A DNA stretch of 64,000 nucleotides from Chromobotia macracanthus (GCA_036877525.1 JAZGTH010000123.1:1107501-1171500); one strand, 5' to 3'. Shown: positions 1 to 14,400, numbered from the stretch's first letter. The notes: a model not told the origin generated them from the letters alone. Numbers and translations: made by a program.

Positions 1-248
1 TTTATAGCATGGAGATGGAGACTGAGTGCTGTTTGTGTGAAGTTGCTGTCTATGTATAGTGGTCACTTTTAGGATATCTTAAAAGACAGCTGCCTCTAAA
101 GGTCCATAGGTTTTGAAGGTCCATAGGGTTTGCTCACTAGGTTTTGAAACAGAGCTAATGGGTAGTTTTACTTCTAGTCTTAGACGAAGAAATAACAGCA
201 GTTGGTATAGATCTGTTTAAAGGATGGCACAGCAGGTCAGATCATTCA

Positions 249-267
249 GTGTGTGTGTGTGTGTGTG
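249..267. repeat. GT microsatellite
   Basis: Nine GT units. Confidence 0.9.
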
Positions 268-3200
268 AGGGAATAAATGAGTCTTTTTCATCCTTTCCCC
301 TACAAAATGTCTGAGCGTTTCGGCCTGTGTTTGTGGAACTGAGTTTTGACATCTGGAGTGCATGTGTGAAATAGATTTTTGCAGAGGAAGAGAGAGCATG
401 TATTTGTCAAAAAGAATGATGTCCCAGCTTTCTCCTGCCCCACCTCACAGTCATCTCTCTAGAACAGGCACACAGAGACATTTTAATCCTGTGTTTGCCC
501 ACTCAAATCCTTATAAAGGCTGGGAATATTGCAAAATATGCCTGACGCCAAGTCAGCTTCACATGCATCTGAGGGAGCTGTTGGGAAAACAACAGTGTGG
601 CCTGTCACAAAACCACAGCATGTTTCAAACTGTTTCAACTCACTGTCAAGGCCAGTTGGAGGAAGCCCTCAGGCCATAGTCATGACACATCACCTCCTAG
701 CACTGTCTCAAGCACAGTAATGGCAAGCTTTATTTGACATGTTAATCCAGATCTTAACCTTCTGATTTACCCATGAGTGTGTTATTTGTCTTTTGTTTTA
801 GTTAGCTGTTAGCTTTATTTATTCTGATTTGTTTCACCCTGGTTCTAATGCTAGTTCTAAAGCTAGAACTTTCAGTCACTTTTTTCTTTCCAAGCAAGTC
901 AAAGAGAAATTTTCAACTTCTTTTTTTGATAGTCTCAAACACATTTGTTTGTAAATCAAACACTCCACATCTAGATCAGATAGTAAGGGATTTAGTTTCT
1001 CAATGCAAAGAGCTACTGCACAGAAACCATTAAAATATATCAGTATTGATGACTAAAACGTTGGAGGTCAGCAAAATACAAAAGCGCATCTTCAGATACC
1101 TTTGAGGGAGTTATGGAAAGATCTAAATATTGCAGCAGCTTGAGGGGGTGAGAGGTTTTGTGGACTCCATCTATAATATCTTTCTTTGATTTTCCTTAGA
1201 TTGTCAAGACTACATTTAATTTGTCGTTAGTAAGTGGTAGCTGTCTGAACGTTATGTTTTAGTAGGGCAAATCTGTAATCGCTTAAACCAACCTAGACTG
1301 AGGCAAGCCTCTTTATCACTTTGCAGTGTTGCTTTATTGTGGACATATGATGTTTCTAATTCTTTCATTGGGTCTGGTGATAGGTAACATAAGCTTTATT
1401 AGGTTCTTCCCTGTTATATTGTGTAATCTGTGTCCATTAGTTGTGTTAACATAGTGTTTAGACAAACCTCAGTACATTAGCTTGGAAAACCTGCACACTC
1501 ACCACAATGACTGAGTCAGTGAAGTCTTTGTGGACTGCTGAGATCAAAAGCGTCCTATTCTGTCAAAGTTCGCTTGAGGGTGTTTTTTCAGACATGCAGG
1601 CGAGAAAATACAGTGAAGAGAGATGATAAGCAAATGAGGGGGAGATTGTGTAACATGGTCATATGACAAAAGAACATTAATGCAGTTATTTTTCTTCTTT
1701 GCTCAAGCCAAACAAGAAACATTCATCTCATTTATTTATATGTGACACCACCCACACCATCACCTAACTCATTACATCATGGTTCTCAATTGTTGCTGCA
1801 CAACCCATTTTTTAGCTTCCAAAACTCTTTTGACCCTGCACCCCCACCCCACCCACAACACAGAATGAAGCTCCCACAGACCAAACTGCTGGAAAATAAC
1901 TGAAAGAGAGAAATGAGAAGAATCTTAAGAATAACAGCACATTTAACAGTTTAGTCAGTTTAATTTGCTATCGGCTGTCATTTTTAGAATGCTTAGTGGT
2001 GCTTATGTATTTGCATCTTTTGTGGCAGGGATATATTGGGCTGTTGTTATGTTGAGTTGACCTTTGCACAGCTCATGTTATACCCTATATTTCACATAAT
2101 ATTTTATTCAATAGAGAAGCTGAATTTGTTATATATAGGTCTAGCCCACAGGTTTTAAAGTTATGCTTGACAACAAGACTGGCCTCCAATATTGAGAATC
2201 CTTTGTTTGCATATTTATTAGATGTCTCACTGATTGATTGACTGGATTGGCTTGAGCTGTTATGATGTCATCAGGTACCAGAGTCTGTTAGAAGCTATTA
2301 ACATTACATACTTGTCTTGATCTTTCTTCCAAATCTTATACTTATTGTAAACAAAATAAAAGCAGTGTGATATTAATCTTTCTTGTTTATAGTAGGAAGA
2401 GCCATCCTGTTTCGTGTCATTCAGCATGGTGTCTCCAATCATTTTTAAGCATGAAAATCTCCAGCTTCAAACCCAGAGCCCACACACTCTCTACCCCTGC
2501 AGCGTTCCGCTCTTATATGTGTAACCTCTTTATTTGCTTCCATTGACATGTTTTTTTCTATTGAGATGTTTGTGGTCTTATCTGGCTAGCTGGAAAATGC
2601 AGACTAGCGAAACATTGTTCAACCCCTCAGAGGTGGCCAGGATTGCTGTTTTCTTGTTATGACATTATCAGTGTGTCTCATAGAGCCACATTTGCGCCCA
2701 GAAGGAATAAAATGCAGGGTCACGTGCCTGGTGATTTGGCTGATGAATAAGTCATGAGGTGACATCACTGTCACAGTTGAGCAAAGGAGAGGTAGAAACC
2801 GTTTGCCATCGTTTCTGTAGTCATCAAAGCATTGTGACCTTTCCTCTCTTGAGCTACACAAGACTTCTCGCTCCAGCTTGCTCCAGCTCTCTCCATCGGG
2901 TATAATCTCGTTTGTTTGTTCTGAAGTCTCTTTGAAACACTTATAAATACCTAGTCCTAGCTCTGTATGTGGGCCGCCACTCTGTGTAACAATCTCACGC
3001 CCTCCTTATAGATCCACAGGTCACTGGTGATTGATGCTGAACTCAGAAGCATCAGTGTGTGTATAGAATATGAAATCGCTCAGCTGTAAAGTAGGTGAGA
3101 TGCACAGGTGTTTCCAGCTGGAAGTGTCCTTTAAAATCTCTTTTAAACAATGTTTATCATCTTGATACTGCTGTAATTTTGCTAATCTTCTAACAGTCTT

Positions 3201-5776
3201 ACCCAAGTTTATTTAAATGTGTTTCAAATGGTTAGCCAGATTCTAACTCAGAACAACCTCTTTTGCCTGATAATTGGAGTTTATTAAAAATGTATGTACA
3301 AAAGTCTTAAGGAAAGAGGTACTCCATGGTAGTCTGAGTTATGTTCTCAGTTCTATCGGATGTATTTCAGAAATTGCAGTATTTTCTAAAAGTATTGAAA
3401 CTGTGCTGTCATTCTGGAAAAATGTGTTTGAAAGAGGAGGATCTGGGATCTTAATTAGCCCCATGGTAGAGAGTTTTCAACTCAAAGGGGGAGTTTGATT
3501 TGTAGCTTCCCTAGAGGTACATCTATGTAGAAGTACAGCTGTTTCCCGCTCTGTAATGCTGTCTGTATTATATAACAAGACCAGAATTCTACAGTGCACA
3601 CAGCAGAGATTTGAGCTTTCGGATGTTTCTAATAATTTTCTATATAAATATGACCTTGTGTAGTGTTTAATCATCTTTTGACATGCCTGTTTCGTGTTGA
3701 AGATTGCACATGGTAAATTACATCACTGGAAATTCCCAACACTTCAAAATCAGAAGTGTTTGAACAAAGGAAGGGTAAAGTACTTTGGAAGTGGGTCACT
3801 GTTATTACATACGTCATGGAATAGGGTTATGGTTTTATGAACTCTGGGTGTAGGGATGGATGAGGGACTAGGAATTAGAATGGCTTGCTTTCATTATGCA
3901 GAGGAGATTGCAAAGTAACTCCCTGAAGATTTGAACCCTCATAGGGGCTGAGCTTGTGTCTTGGCTGGTTGATCGACATTTGTACTGACACACGATCGTA
4001 CTGTAGGCCAAGAGAGACAGAAGTGAATAATGGTGCACACATGTCACTTCCTGTCCTATCTGAATGGTGCCTCACACACATACCTGTAGAGCATTAGCCT
4101 CTGGGTAGGCAAGTATGTAAGTGTGTATGCGTGTGTGTGTGTATGCATCAGAGAGAAATCGGCCGCTCCAGTTTCGTGGTGTAAAAGTGGGGCGGTCTGT
4201 TCCTTGGAAGTTTCCCAGTATAATGTCCTGGGGGCCGAGATACTGAAAATATCTATCTATATAGATGCTTTGTCCTACATTAAAGTGAGGGTGAAAGAGA
4301 GAGAGAGAGAGAGTGATAGAGAGACAGAGGACAGAACACCTGAGAGTGTGCAAATGACACAGGAGGAGTCATAAGAGAGAAGAGCCATTGTAGGAATGGG
4401 GAAAGCTTTAGAGTAATATTCAGATTTTCTAGCTATGAAAACTGACAGGAGGTCCTGACAGCTATGATGACCAGCTGGTTGCTGGTTGGAGTTTCTGCAT
4501 TGTGACTTTGACAAACTTTTCTCTACTGTGATTGATGAATGGAGTCAAATTACAACTGATGTCTGACATGGGTGAAGAAATCCCCACCATACCAGTATCA
4601 GGAAATCTCTACAACTTTCTATTAATAGAGAAATTTTTGTCAGGTGCAATTTTACTTTGTTGATAGCACATTTTCCATACCTCTATTTAAAATATGTTAA
4701 TTTATTTAACTCAAATTCTTAATCTGAATAATTAGGCTGTCAAATATATTTTGAAACTTATCAACTCCTTATATTCATACGCCATCGTATTTACTTGCAT
4801 TTATATGTACAACTAGGCCAAAAACAGAATATTAGGAAATATATTAGTTTATATCACATATTGTCACTGTCTTATGTCTGCTGTGAATGTGTGTTTTCTG
4901 GTCACCAGAGAATCAAGTAAAATAGAGTATAAAGCTAGATTGTTTTTTAAATGAAGTGGTGTATGATGTGATTATGACCTGAGGTAACATGTCAAACTTC
5001 AGATGTGATATTGAGTAATTATTTCACAGACTACAGAACATTAAGCTCATTAAAGGTGTGTAGCAATGTGGACATGCTGAAGAACGCAGGACAGAGTGAA
5101 TGATAGAGAAGGTCATGGGAGGAGAACCAAAAGAGGAGATGGGGAGAAACATTATCTTGCTCTTCTCATCTCTCTTTTTCCCTACAGAGGGCATCAATCA
5201 CTTCTTTTGTCTTGCTTCATCTCTTCAGGTCTGCTGATAATTAAATGAGATATGCTCACTTCATTGTGTGCTCTTACTGTCCTGTTGTTCTTTCCAGTTT
5301 CATTTGTAAGGTTTCTTTGCCTCATACTCACTGTTTCTTTCCTAATTGTCTCTAGTTTAACTCTCCCTTCTGTTGTATCCCATCATGCACCTCTTCCAAC
5401 ATTTGAGTTCAGCTCCTCAGTGCTCTTCTTTTTAATCTAGCCTTTCGTTTCATATTTCTGTCCTCCTGCTGTGCCTGACTCGCTCTGGCCTGGATCTAGA
5501 ACCTGCTGAGACTAATCCCTCTCTATCTGCACATCCAGGCCCTCCTCTCTTCTTTTTTCTTTCGTTCTGTCTCTCACTCCAGCTCTCCCCACCCTTCTCC
5601 TTTTGCCCTCTATCTCTGCTCCCTCCCACCTCATTTTCAATCCTACTAATCTGTGATTACTCAGCAGAAAAAATATATTTTGTTCTTTTGCCTGTTTTTA
5701 TTCTTTCATTTTGTTTTTCTCCAGATGCTTTTTCAAACTGTGCCAGCTTCTCTTCCTAGGTCTGTTGTTTGTTTTT

Positions 5777-5781
<5 letters not shown>

Positions 5782-5818
<37 letters not shown>
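5782..5818. repeat. TC microsatellite
   Basis: Uninterrupted TC run of about 37 bp. Confidence 0.9.
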
Positions 5819-5825
<7 letters not shown>

Positions 5826-6930
5826 GTTTGAAGCAGTTCTCTACTTCAGTTAACACAGCACTAAATTAATTGTCAGTCCTGTTTGGACTGCTAAATACAG
5901 TTTGTTTCAGTTCATAAGAGACAGTGGGGTAAGCTGTGGCACTTTTTACCTAAGTTGTCCTCTACGCAAGATGTCTGTTGTCAACTGAAATGCTACGAAG
6001 GTGCCCCATGAATATAACTTCTCTTAAAATATGTTTTCACAATTGCTTCATTCATTTTCATTATTAATTGCTAATGTTTAGTCAAATAATTTACATAATT
6101 GTACATTGGCAATTTACCAACATGTTTGATACATTTTTATTTTAGACCGACCTTGAAAAGTTCATGCTACATTTTATCTGCCATGCAAAAAAGTTCATTT
6201 TATGTTTCACCAAGAGGTTAAGGCATAAAGCTTTTAATCACTTTTCAGTCAGAAGGAGCTGTATATAATGGGCTCTTTCTAGGTATATTGTGTGATCATG
6301 TGACAAACATGCAGTTTTGACACACTCTCCCCACTAATGTTGTGTTGTGCTGTATGAACAAAACAGCTTTTAACAACTACTTGGCCTGTCACATCTTTGA
6401 CATGCATATGACATGTTCTGTGTGTTATATTCTTTGCTGTAAAACACTGACTTAAAGGCACATAACTTCAGGTTATGAAACATGCCAGAAAGTAGCAGCA
6501 CTGTATTGTGTGGTCAGAGATTCAAAACTGCTGTTACAGTATTTGTTTGGGCGGAGGAGAAAGAAATAAAACTCAACTGAGAAACTGAAGAGAAGCTGAT
6601 AGATACTGGCTGCATGTATAAAAGCAACAGTAGCTACCAGAAATAGACAGTAAAATGAGATTTAAACCCTTAAAGATAAAATATACTGTCTTGATATTTA
6701 TTATCACTATCTGATGCTACGTTTGCTGGCATTAATCAGTTATTAAGTAATGTTTGTGTGGGACTAAGTTTGGCTACTTTTCATATAGACATTATGTGAG
6801 TCACTCATGTGTGCTTCTGTATGTAAAGGACAGTTTGATAGTCACACCTGTTAGTAATCTTGATCCCAAAATCTGACTGTGTGAATGTAGTTCTTGTCTA
6901 TATTATTGTCTTTATTGTTTTTGCAGGCTA

Positions 6931-7041
6931 GTTTATGCTGGTTAGTACTGGTTTGGTGGTAGTCTACCTGGTGGCATTGCCATGGCTGTTTACCAGAAAA
7001 ACTTTGTTGGTGAAGCTGAGTGACCAGGCCCACAGTCAGCA
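6931..7041. repeat. GCTGGT-rich interspersed repeat, copy 1
   Basis: Words TATGCTGGTTAGTACTGGTT, GCCATGGCTGTTTACCAG and GTTGGTGAAGCTG recur in two other places (about 22531 and 27161). It is a degenerate, partly palindromic repeat family. Confidence 0.5.
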
Positions 7042-8249
7042 TGGACAGGAAGAGTCATGACAATTCAAAGTAAAATGGAATAAAAGAAGGGCATGGCTGG
7101 CAACAGACTGACCTTCGGAAGGGAGTAGTTAACAGTTCTGGCTCCGCCCAAGCTGTTAGACTTATGTCATCAGCGAAGGTCTGCCATACCAGAGGGGAGG
7201 TACCTTTTCAGATTTATTAGATGTAGGCCAGCATCTAAAACACAACACATGCTGGCACATGCCTCAAAGAGGACCTCGTCTTTCATTGCTCTGCTGAACT
7301 TTCCTGGGTGATCAATGGTTCAGTATGGTCAGTGTGCCTCAGGTCTCAACACGCAGCAGCCCAAAACCATCCACCACTTATGGCTTTAAATCTGTTCTAG
7401 GATGTCAATGCTAAAGTAGAATTTCACCAAGAATTCAACAGAGCTTGCCGAAGGGGCATTAGTTCGATCTTGGGTTGTAAATAAGAGGTTTTTGTGCTTC
7501 ATTTATTGTATTTCTTTAATATCACCCTTTGTCCCACTCCACTTCTCCATCCTTTTGTCATCTATTTTCTCTGACAGTCATATTATTTTTTTGTACAAGG
7601 CTATTAGATATTTTTCTTCCTTTCAGCAATATCTATAATCTTTTTACTTCTTTTCTCTCCGGAGATGTATGACAGAATATGTTTTTATTGTCACTCATCC
7701 TCAGACTGTCCTGAAGTTGTGAGTTAAACACACCCCCTTGTCTTTCTCTTGCACTTTTTTGTTTAATGCGTCACACGTCACAAAATTCACTCTGAAAAAC
7801 ATAAACTCTTTCACTCACCCAGGAATTAAATTACACATAAACACATATAAACCTCTTGGGAGAAAGGCAATCAGTGTTGTAATTGCTTTGCCTACATTTT
7901 TCAAATGCCCATTTAAGCTGTAAATGAAGGATGGTCAAAAGTCTGAGGGTCATGATATTGGATTGAACTTGAAATGAAGCTCTTAGGCTAGTATTAAGAT
8001 CTGACAGGAAGTCTGACTGTTTACGGAGTCTCAGTGGGGCACTTCACAACAAATCCACAGTCTCACAGCTATTATGATCTGTGTGCTTTGTAGAAGATGC
8101 AAATTGGGTGTAATTGCATTTGGCACATTGTAAACCTTTGATAGTGTAGCTGTCTTTATATCTCACACAGTGTTATTGTTTTAATTAGGTGACTGAAAGC
8201 CCTAAGCTGTTTCAGCGTTATTTTCCTATTGTTTTGAATAGTTTATTTT

Positions 8250-8557
8250 CCCAGCTGACAATTTTAAGAACGTTTCCCTAACATTTCCATTAAGAAACAA
8301 AAATGGTACTTGTTTTAGGAACGTTCACAATTTAAAACGTTGTATTAACGTTATTGCTTGGTAATAAGAACATTTTAAACATTTTTTAAATTATGTAAAG
8401 TTTTAAATGTCCCACAACTTAAAAATATCATTTTTAATAATAATTATATATAAAGTAAAAAAAGTTTTGCTAACGTTACTGCGAGAACATTGATAACACT
8501 GAGAGAACTTTCAGAGAACGTTAGCCAACATTCTGAGAACATTCCCTGTTAGCTGGG
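8250..8557 (+). mobile_element. CCCAGCTAACA-ended MITE, copy 1
   Basis: It begins CCCAGCTGACAATTTTAAGA and ends CTGTTAGCTGGG, so the ends are inverted repeats. The interior is AT-rich with repeated AACGTT words and has no open frame. It is a short non-autonomous DNA transposon, one of at least nine copies in the window. Confidence 0.75.
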
Positions 8558-9380
8558 TTGGTGCCAAGGATATGGGCATAGGAGACAAAAGGGATCATGA
8601 TGCAGGATACCCAGGAACAGTTTTTGAATGAAGCGTCTGCAAAGACATTAACACCAGCTGCCCTCCAGAACAGAGTGAATAACCCCAGTGGCAGCCCTGC
8701 AATAATATCTTGTTCAGAGGTTCAATTGCTTCTTGTCTCACGGAGGTAAAACACGGCACTCCTAATGAAAACCCAGTTAAGGTGCTGGACAACACAGACA
8801 TTGGTAATGCATGTATGTTTTGCTTCTTACAGCTACATTATGCTCTAAAGGAGCCATTAAAGCATCAGAAATGAAGTACAGATTTGTCAGAGTTGCAGAC
8901 TAGTGGTTAGTGCTTGTGTTTTGACACACTGAAGGCCACATGATCATTTCTTGTCTCTTCTTTCACTCTATTAATCCAAACCAACATTTAACAGACAGAC
9001 TATAGCCAAAGGCACCCTTGTACATATGGCCTATAACCGGTTGTACATTATGATGCCACATTGCTAAGGCATTAAAATAATCATCATTATTTATATACAT
9101 ATAGTCATTAAATAAATAATATACATATAGACATTAAATACTTAATTCTTTTTAATATGGGTGGGACAGTGTAGCTCAGCTTTGGCTTCCTCTTTGCAAT
9201 TTGTTTAATGGTTTAAATGATTTTTATTTTTCTCAAAAATTAATTTGTGATCCAACAACAACTGCTGGTGTCCCTAGGAGTTGTTGACTCATAGATGAAG
9301 AATCTTGCACTATATACACTATAAAATATGGCTTTCAAAGTAGTGTGTTTGAGCAAGTATTTTTTGGAGGTTTGTTTATG

Positions 9381-9516
9381 TGTGTGGAGATCTGCTTTTG
9401 GAGATATCTTTGTGAAGTTCTGTGTATGAAGCCCTGTGTACAGAGATGTGTAGATCTGCGTGTTGAGATCTGTGTGTGGTGATCTACATGTGGAGATCTT
9501 TGTGATGAGATCTTTG
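9381..9516 (+). repeat. Degenerate minisatellite, about 15-bp unit
   Basis: GAGATCT or a close variant recurs about every 14-18 bp with GTGTGT or TTTGTG between copies. About eight imperfect units. Confidence 0.6.
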
Positions 9517-10901
9517 CTAATGTGGGTAATAGTGCACACTTTCAGACACATCAGTTGATTGGCACAATGACAAAAATAAGAAACACATTGTTATAAGATC
9601 TCCTCCAAACAGCATCTGAGCCACGCAGCAGCTTGGTGTGAGTGGCACTACAGAGACTTATTTTGTTCCTTCTGCTAAACACAGTAATCCTGTGTTGAAG
9701 AGGTGTATTTGAAGGAGAGATACTCGAGAGTCTGAGAGTGCAGGGCTTCAGCGGTTTTGTTAATGATCTGGGACACTTTGTTGAGTGGTGTTGCAGGGGG
9801 GCACGTCTCACAAGAACAACAAGCCTAGAACAAGCGTCTTGGGGGTGTTTATAGATTATGAAGAAGGGAGAATTGTTTAATTTTATTGATCCTATTATGC
9901 TAATTATCCTAACACTATGAAACAGTAAGCCACATAGGATTTGATTTTAAAACAGGTAAAGGAGGGGTGCAATGCTCATCACAAAGCAAAATGCGTAGAC
10001 TGTTTACCATGGTAAACTCATTAACAGAAGAACTTAAATAATTGGTGTTATTCTCTGGTGGCAATAGTAGTATGATAAAACACACCAGTATTCAATAAAT
10101 ACAATTATTGTTAGTAATTATAATAGTAAAGTATTATAACATCATCTGTTTCAGTTGCTAAGCAACATAGACTCTTTGTGCATAAATACAGAATGTATAT
10201 AAAAGAAAAGTAGATGTTTTACAAACTTCCAAAAGACATGCATTTAACAAGGCTATTTGCTATATGTCGTTAATTAAATCCATTGACAAAACTATTACAA
10301 AAATCTAAATCAAGGGGCTGGTAAAGGCAGAAACACAAAGGAACAAACTACGGTGATTAATAATGGTATAATATAGAGGGCAGCTCGAACAGCAGGTGGG
10401 GAGATTTGATGGCTGCAATTAGTGGTCGGTCACACTTTATTTAGCTATGGGGGCCAAAAACAGGACTGTGTTCCAGAAATAAGCCACAAAAAATGTGACT
10501 GCTCACATTTATAAAATAACTTTATGAACAAACAAGCCCCAGTTTTATAACATGCAGGCATGGCAACACTGTATGTATGCAGAGACACGGAGAGCATAAT
10601 ATAAGAGCCGTATGCATGTCTATGCAGAGAAAGATCACGCTCTTCACTGTACAGTGTGTGTGTTTTGCTTAAGGGCAGGTGGGACATTAGGGCTACTGTA
10701 GGTGGAAGCCTGTGAATGAGAATTGGCTTCTTGTCATGTAATGCTGAGAAGAGCACGTCTGTTCCTATAGTGACCAGCTGCTGACTGACTGAGTGATGTG
10801 GGATTGTGTGTTTTTATTCTCTCAAACTCCTACTTATGTTCTCTCTCTTCATCTAACGCTTTCCTGCTACATCTCATCTCTCACTCCTCCTCTCTTCACA
10901 G

Positions 10902-11039
10902 TGTGTCTCTGAGGATGATGCCGTTGCCGTTGGTGCCACTCTCCCTGTCGCCATGACGATGCCGCTCAGCCCCCTCTCCAGCGACGAGGAGCAGCAAAGA
11001 ATGCTGGGAAACAGTCAACACCTATATCCAGGGGCAGAT

Positions 11040-11071
<32 letters not shown>

Positions 11072-11423
11072 AATGGACGATGACGGCGCAGACGAGGAAG
11101 GAGAGGAGAATGGAGAGCTGGAGTTGGATGATGAGGAGGACATGGATGGTGATGACATTAGGCGTTTGAGAGGAGGCAGGGACGAGGGGCACAGGCAAAA
11201 AGGCACAATGGCTGGACGCATCACAGGAGACAGACAGATACGACCTGGGAACCCGGGTCACACGACCAACCCTTATTCGTCCAACCCTGGACCCGCCCAC
11301 CAACCACAGACGAATCAGCAGCAGCAGCGTAAGCTGAGAGAACGGAGTTCTAGCAACGCACCTGACGATGCACATATAGCTATGATGGTGTTTCGCATTG
11401 GCATTCCTGATATAAAACAAACG
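10902..11423 (+). CDS. shank1: shank1 first coding exon: acidic N-terminus and start of SPN domain (CDS from 10953)
   Basis: The exon follows the pyrimidine-rich acceptor at 10900-10901 and ends in ACG|gttagt at 11423 (phase 0). The 157 coded residues contain a strongly acidic Glu/Asp tract (about residues 29-66), a Gln/Asn-rich stretch, and the start of the SPN (Shank/ProSAP N-terminal, FERM F0-like) domain: DDAHIAMMVFRIGIPD. Human SHANK1 has DDAHFSMMVFRIGIPD at this point. The acidic tract is much longer than in the mammalian protein and looks like a lineage expansion. Bases 10902-10952 are 5'UTR. Confidence 0.9.
10915..10956 (+). other. Upstream ORF overlapping the shank1 start codon
   Basis: An ATG at 10915 opens a 13-codon frame (MMPLPLVPLSLSP) that ends at TGA 10954-10956. 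That stop overlaps the main ATG at 10953 in an ATGA arrangement, in a different frame. The main ATG has G at -3. The main start is preferred because its product MTMPLSPLSSDEE resembles the mammalian SHANK1 N-terminus (MT..P...S.DEE). Such an overlap can allow termination-reinitiation or lower translation of the main frame. Function is inferred from layout only. Confidence 0.6.
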
Positions 11424-14400
11424 GTTAGTCACAAACACTCACACGCACCCACACCTGTTCCCCAATTATCCACTCATATACTATGCAACATTCGTCTTTC
11501 GCTAACTATGCCTGGTTGAGCCCACTGCATGCATATTAAACAGCCGGTCATGGCACCATCAACACAGGTTGAATAAATCAATTAACCCAGGGCCTTAAAC
11601 CTCTTTCAGGCCAAGAACCCCTTTGTGGACAGAGAACTAAAGCATGGACCCCTTGTAACATAATGTATAAAATTAAGTGTTGCGTTTTAAGGCTGGCCAA
11701 TAATGTGTGTAGTCCAATAAGAATATTTATTATAATTTATTATATTATAATAAGTATTTACATACTTTATGATTGCAAACACATTCATAAAGTATGTACA
11801 AGTAATTATTTTTAACACAGTACCATATCTTTTTAAAGTGGGAATGCAACATGTTTTATTATTTAGTTTCTGTAGCTTCGGTTGCATTTAATATTATGTT
11901 TGTTTAACACGTTTTTGGTATATGAATTTGAAAAAGGGGAAGGAATGAGTTACACAAAAACAGACTTTGGAAAAGCTGTTCTCAGTTGTTTAGTGCCATC
12001 TTGGACATCTAAAACAGTCAGCAGCATGTTTTCTACTGCAGCAGATCAGAGTCTTCTCTTCCTTCAACAGGGCCAGATGTTCTCCTGATCAATACTCATC
12101 ACCTCCACACACTTACACATACTTGTGTCACTATACTTACCCCCCTAGCAGTACATAGTTTATATAAAATGTGAATGCATTTTGAAGCTGATGGTCAACA
12201 CATTAAAACAAACAAAACTTTACTACTACCATCACAGAGCAGAAGTATTTTTTGTTTTGCTCTTCAACCTTTAGACTCGTTGGTTATGCAGTTAAATCAC
12301 TGAATAGTTGCCACAGCATCTAATTCACAGAGCACCCGCAATCCAGTTTAACCAGGTGCTAAATGTGCTAAAACAGTGTTGCGCTGTATTTCAGTGAAGT
12401 CATTGTCATTCTTTCAGGTCAAACACGCCTCCTCTATTTATGTAAATTAGAATCATTTTAAATTGCGCCTTGTTGTTTAGTTCAGTGGTATTTGCCAAGT
12501 GGAATTTACACTGTGTTACAGAATTTCCTGTAAAAGAGATGATTATGTTTTCTAGTGATCACAGCAACAGTAAAAGAAGAGTATTATAATTGGGTGCATA
12601 TCCAGATGTGCAGTATAGACAAGCATATTTTCAGCATTTTAAAGATGATTCAGGTGTCCGCATCACAGGGCGCGGTACTGCTGTACAATCCCAACACAAC
12701 TGTTAGACTGTAGTAGCCTTCTGCATCCACAAACTCGGAACAGCAAGATGATGAAGTAGTTGAGCCGTGTAAATTATATTCAGCACAGATTTTGTGGGTT
12801 TGTTGTACCGTTACCTGATTTGCATAATTTGTTTAGTGAATCAGTCGCTTAAATAACACAGACAACACATGCAAATAAACGGTGCAATCCGTGGGCGTAA
12901 TTTATTCTGAGATCTGTATAATCAGATCTAAATCCATTGATTCAACAGTAACACTGAAGAATTGAACTGGTGACTTTAATTAGCCAGGACTCATTAACAT
13001 CAGGGAGAGTTTCCAATAAATCACTGACATGTGAAATTACCCTGAACTCCTAAACTTACTTCATATATGTCTGGTATATGGTATCCAGTTTGCTGAGGAA
13101 TCTATATTTAAATATGGGCTGACGCTGGGTAGATCTGCTGATGTTGCCCTCCAGTGTATGCTTACATAGTCTGCGTGTGTATGTGCTTGCACGAGTGTGT
13201 GTGCATGTGAGTGAGTGTGCGTGCACGTAAGTAGATTTTATCCAAACATCTCCTCTATGCAGGTTTGCAAACCTCTGCAAAATCTTCCCTTCAGTGCTTT
13301 TATCCCAGATAAAATGAGAGAGAGGGAAAGAGAGAGAGAGAGAGAGAGAGAGAAAAAGAAAGAAAGAAAGATCAAGGACAGGGACTTCTAGTCAAACATC
13401 CGCATGTCGCCTAATACACTATGCCAACAGCTGAGGAAAAAATCTGTAAACAAGCCTCTGACTTTCAAATTGAGAGAGAAAATACAATAAAAATACTGAA
13501 CCCTAGTCAAGGTGACCTCAACAGTTTTAGAACAGACAGAGAAAGAGAGAGAGGAGAAAAGATCAGAGTATGAAGTGGCCCAATAAAAAGCTTGTGATGA
13601 CGCCCAAGTGAAGCTATTTTCACGAGGCAGATTAAGAGGTTCAGTGGCTTGAGGAATGAAATCACCACTGCTGTAATCCGTTTATTGTACACCACAAATT
13701 AAAGCAGGCACTTTTAATTAAAGTCACTGTGGAGCCACTTGCTGATAGGGACACACAGCGATGTTGCTGCTCTGCCCCAGACCAGAAGCACATGACATCT
13801 AGCCCCTGTTAATATCATTCTACCATGATTCTCTCCCACTTTCCCATGATGCTCTCTGGGCTTCTCCATAGCTCTCAGCAGTGCAGAGAGATTAATGTTT
13901 TATGAATTATTTGATTATCTTGAGAATTGAATTGAAATTGTTGGAAGACCTGGACCCTGCCTGGGCATCTGTGGAAGATGCATTGTGGGACACACATTAG
14001 CAAAGTAAATAGGATCAATTTTCATTTCATGTAGACTTAAAGGTTGGAACAGCCTCTTGTTCTCTCTATTCTCACGCTTTACGTGTTTATAAAAAACTAA
14101 ACTGTATCTGCTTATTGCTTCTTTTGTTCCTCTCTCCTATTGTGGGAGTCTGTAATTAATGTAGATATGTGTGTGCGTGCATCTACGTGTGGAAGAGAAA
14201 GACGATATGTTTCAGTTTTCCGAAGCTGCCTATTTAGTCCAACAAGCCGCTAGCAATTTGTAATTAGTGTAAGATTGGTAAGATATCTGAAAGATGATGG
14301 CAGTGAAACACCTGGAGGTGATCTGAACTGAATCAAACACTCTGCCAAACACATTCCTTGTAATTTTGTACTGTAGAAGTTTTATATATAACATCCTGTC

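Larger units (their letters stand above)
1..10901. other. Upstream non-coding region / 5' intron of shank1
   Basis: I see no conserved coding exon on either strand in this stretch; open frames are short and of low complexity. The first coding exon begins after a good splice acceptor at 10900-10901, so at least the 3' part of this region should be an intron behind an unseen 5' untranslated exon. It holds GT, GA and TC microsatellites (near 249, 4296 and 5782), one GCTGGT-type repeat copy (6931-7041), one CCCAGCTAACA MITE (8250-8557) and a degenerate GAGATCT minisatellite (9381-9516). The upstream exon and promoter could not be located. Confidence 0.6.

Noticed and set aside
10915..10956. ATG 10915 as the shank1 start
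   Set aside because: Its frame stops after 13 codons; ATG 10953 opens the frame that reaches the SPN domain and resembles the known N-terminus.
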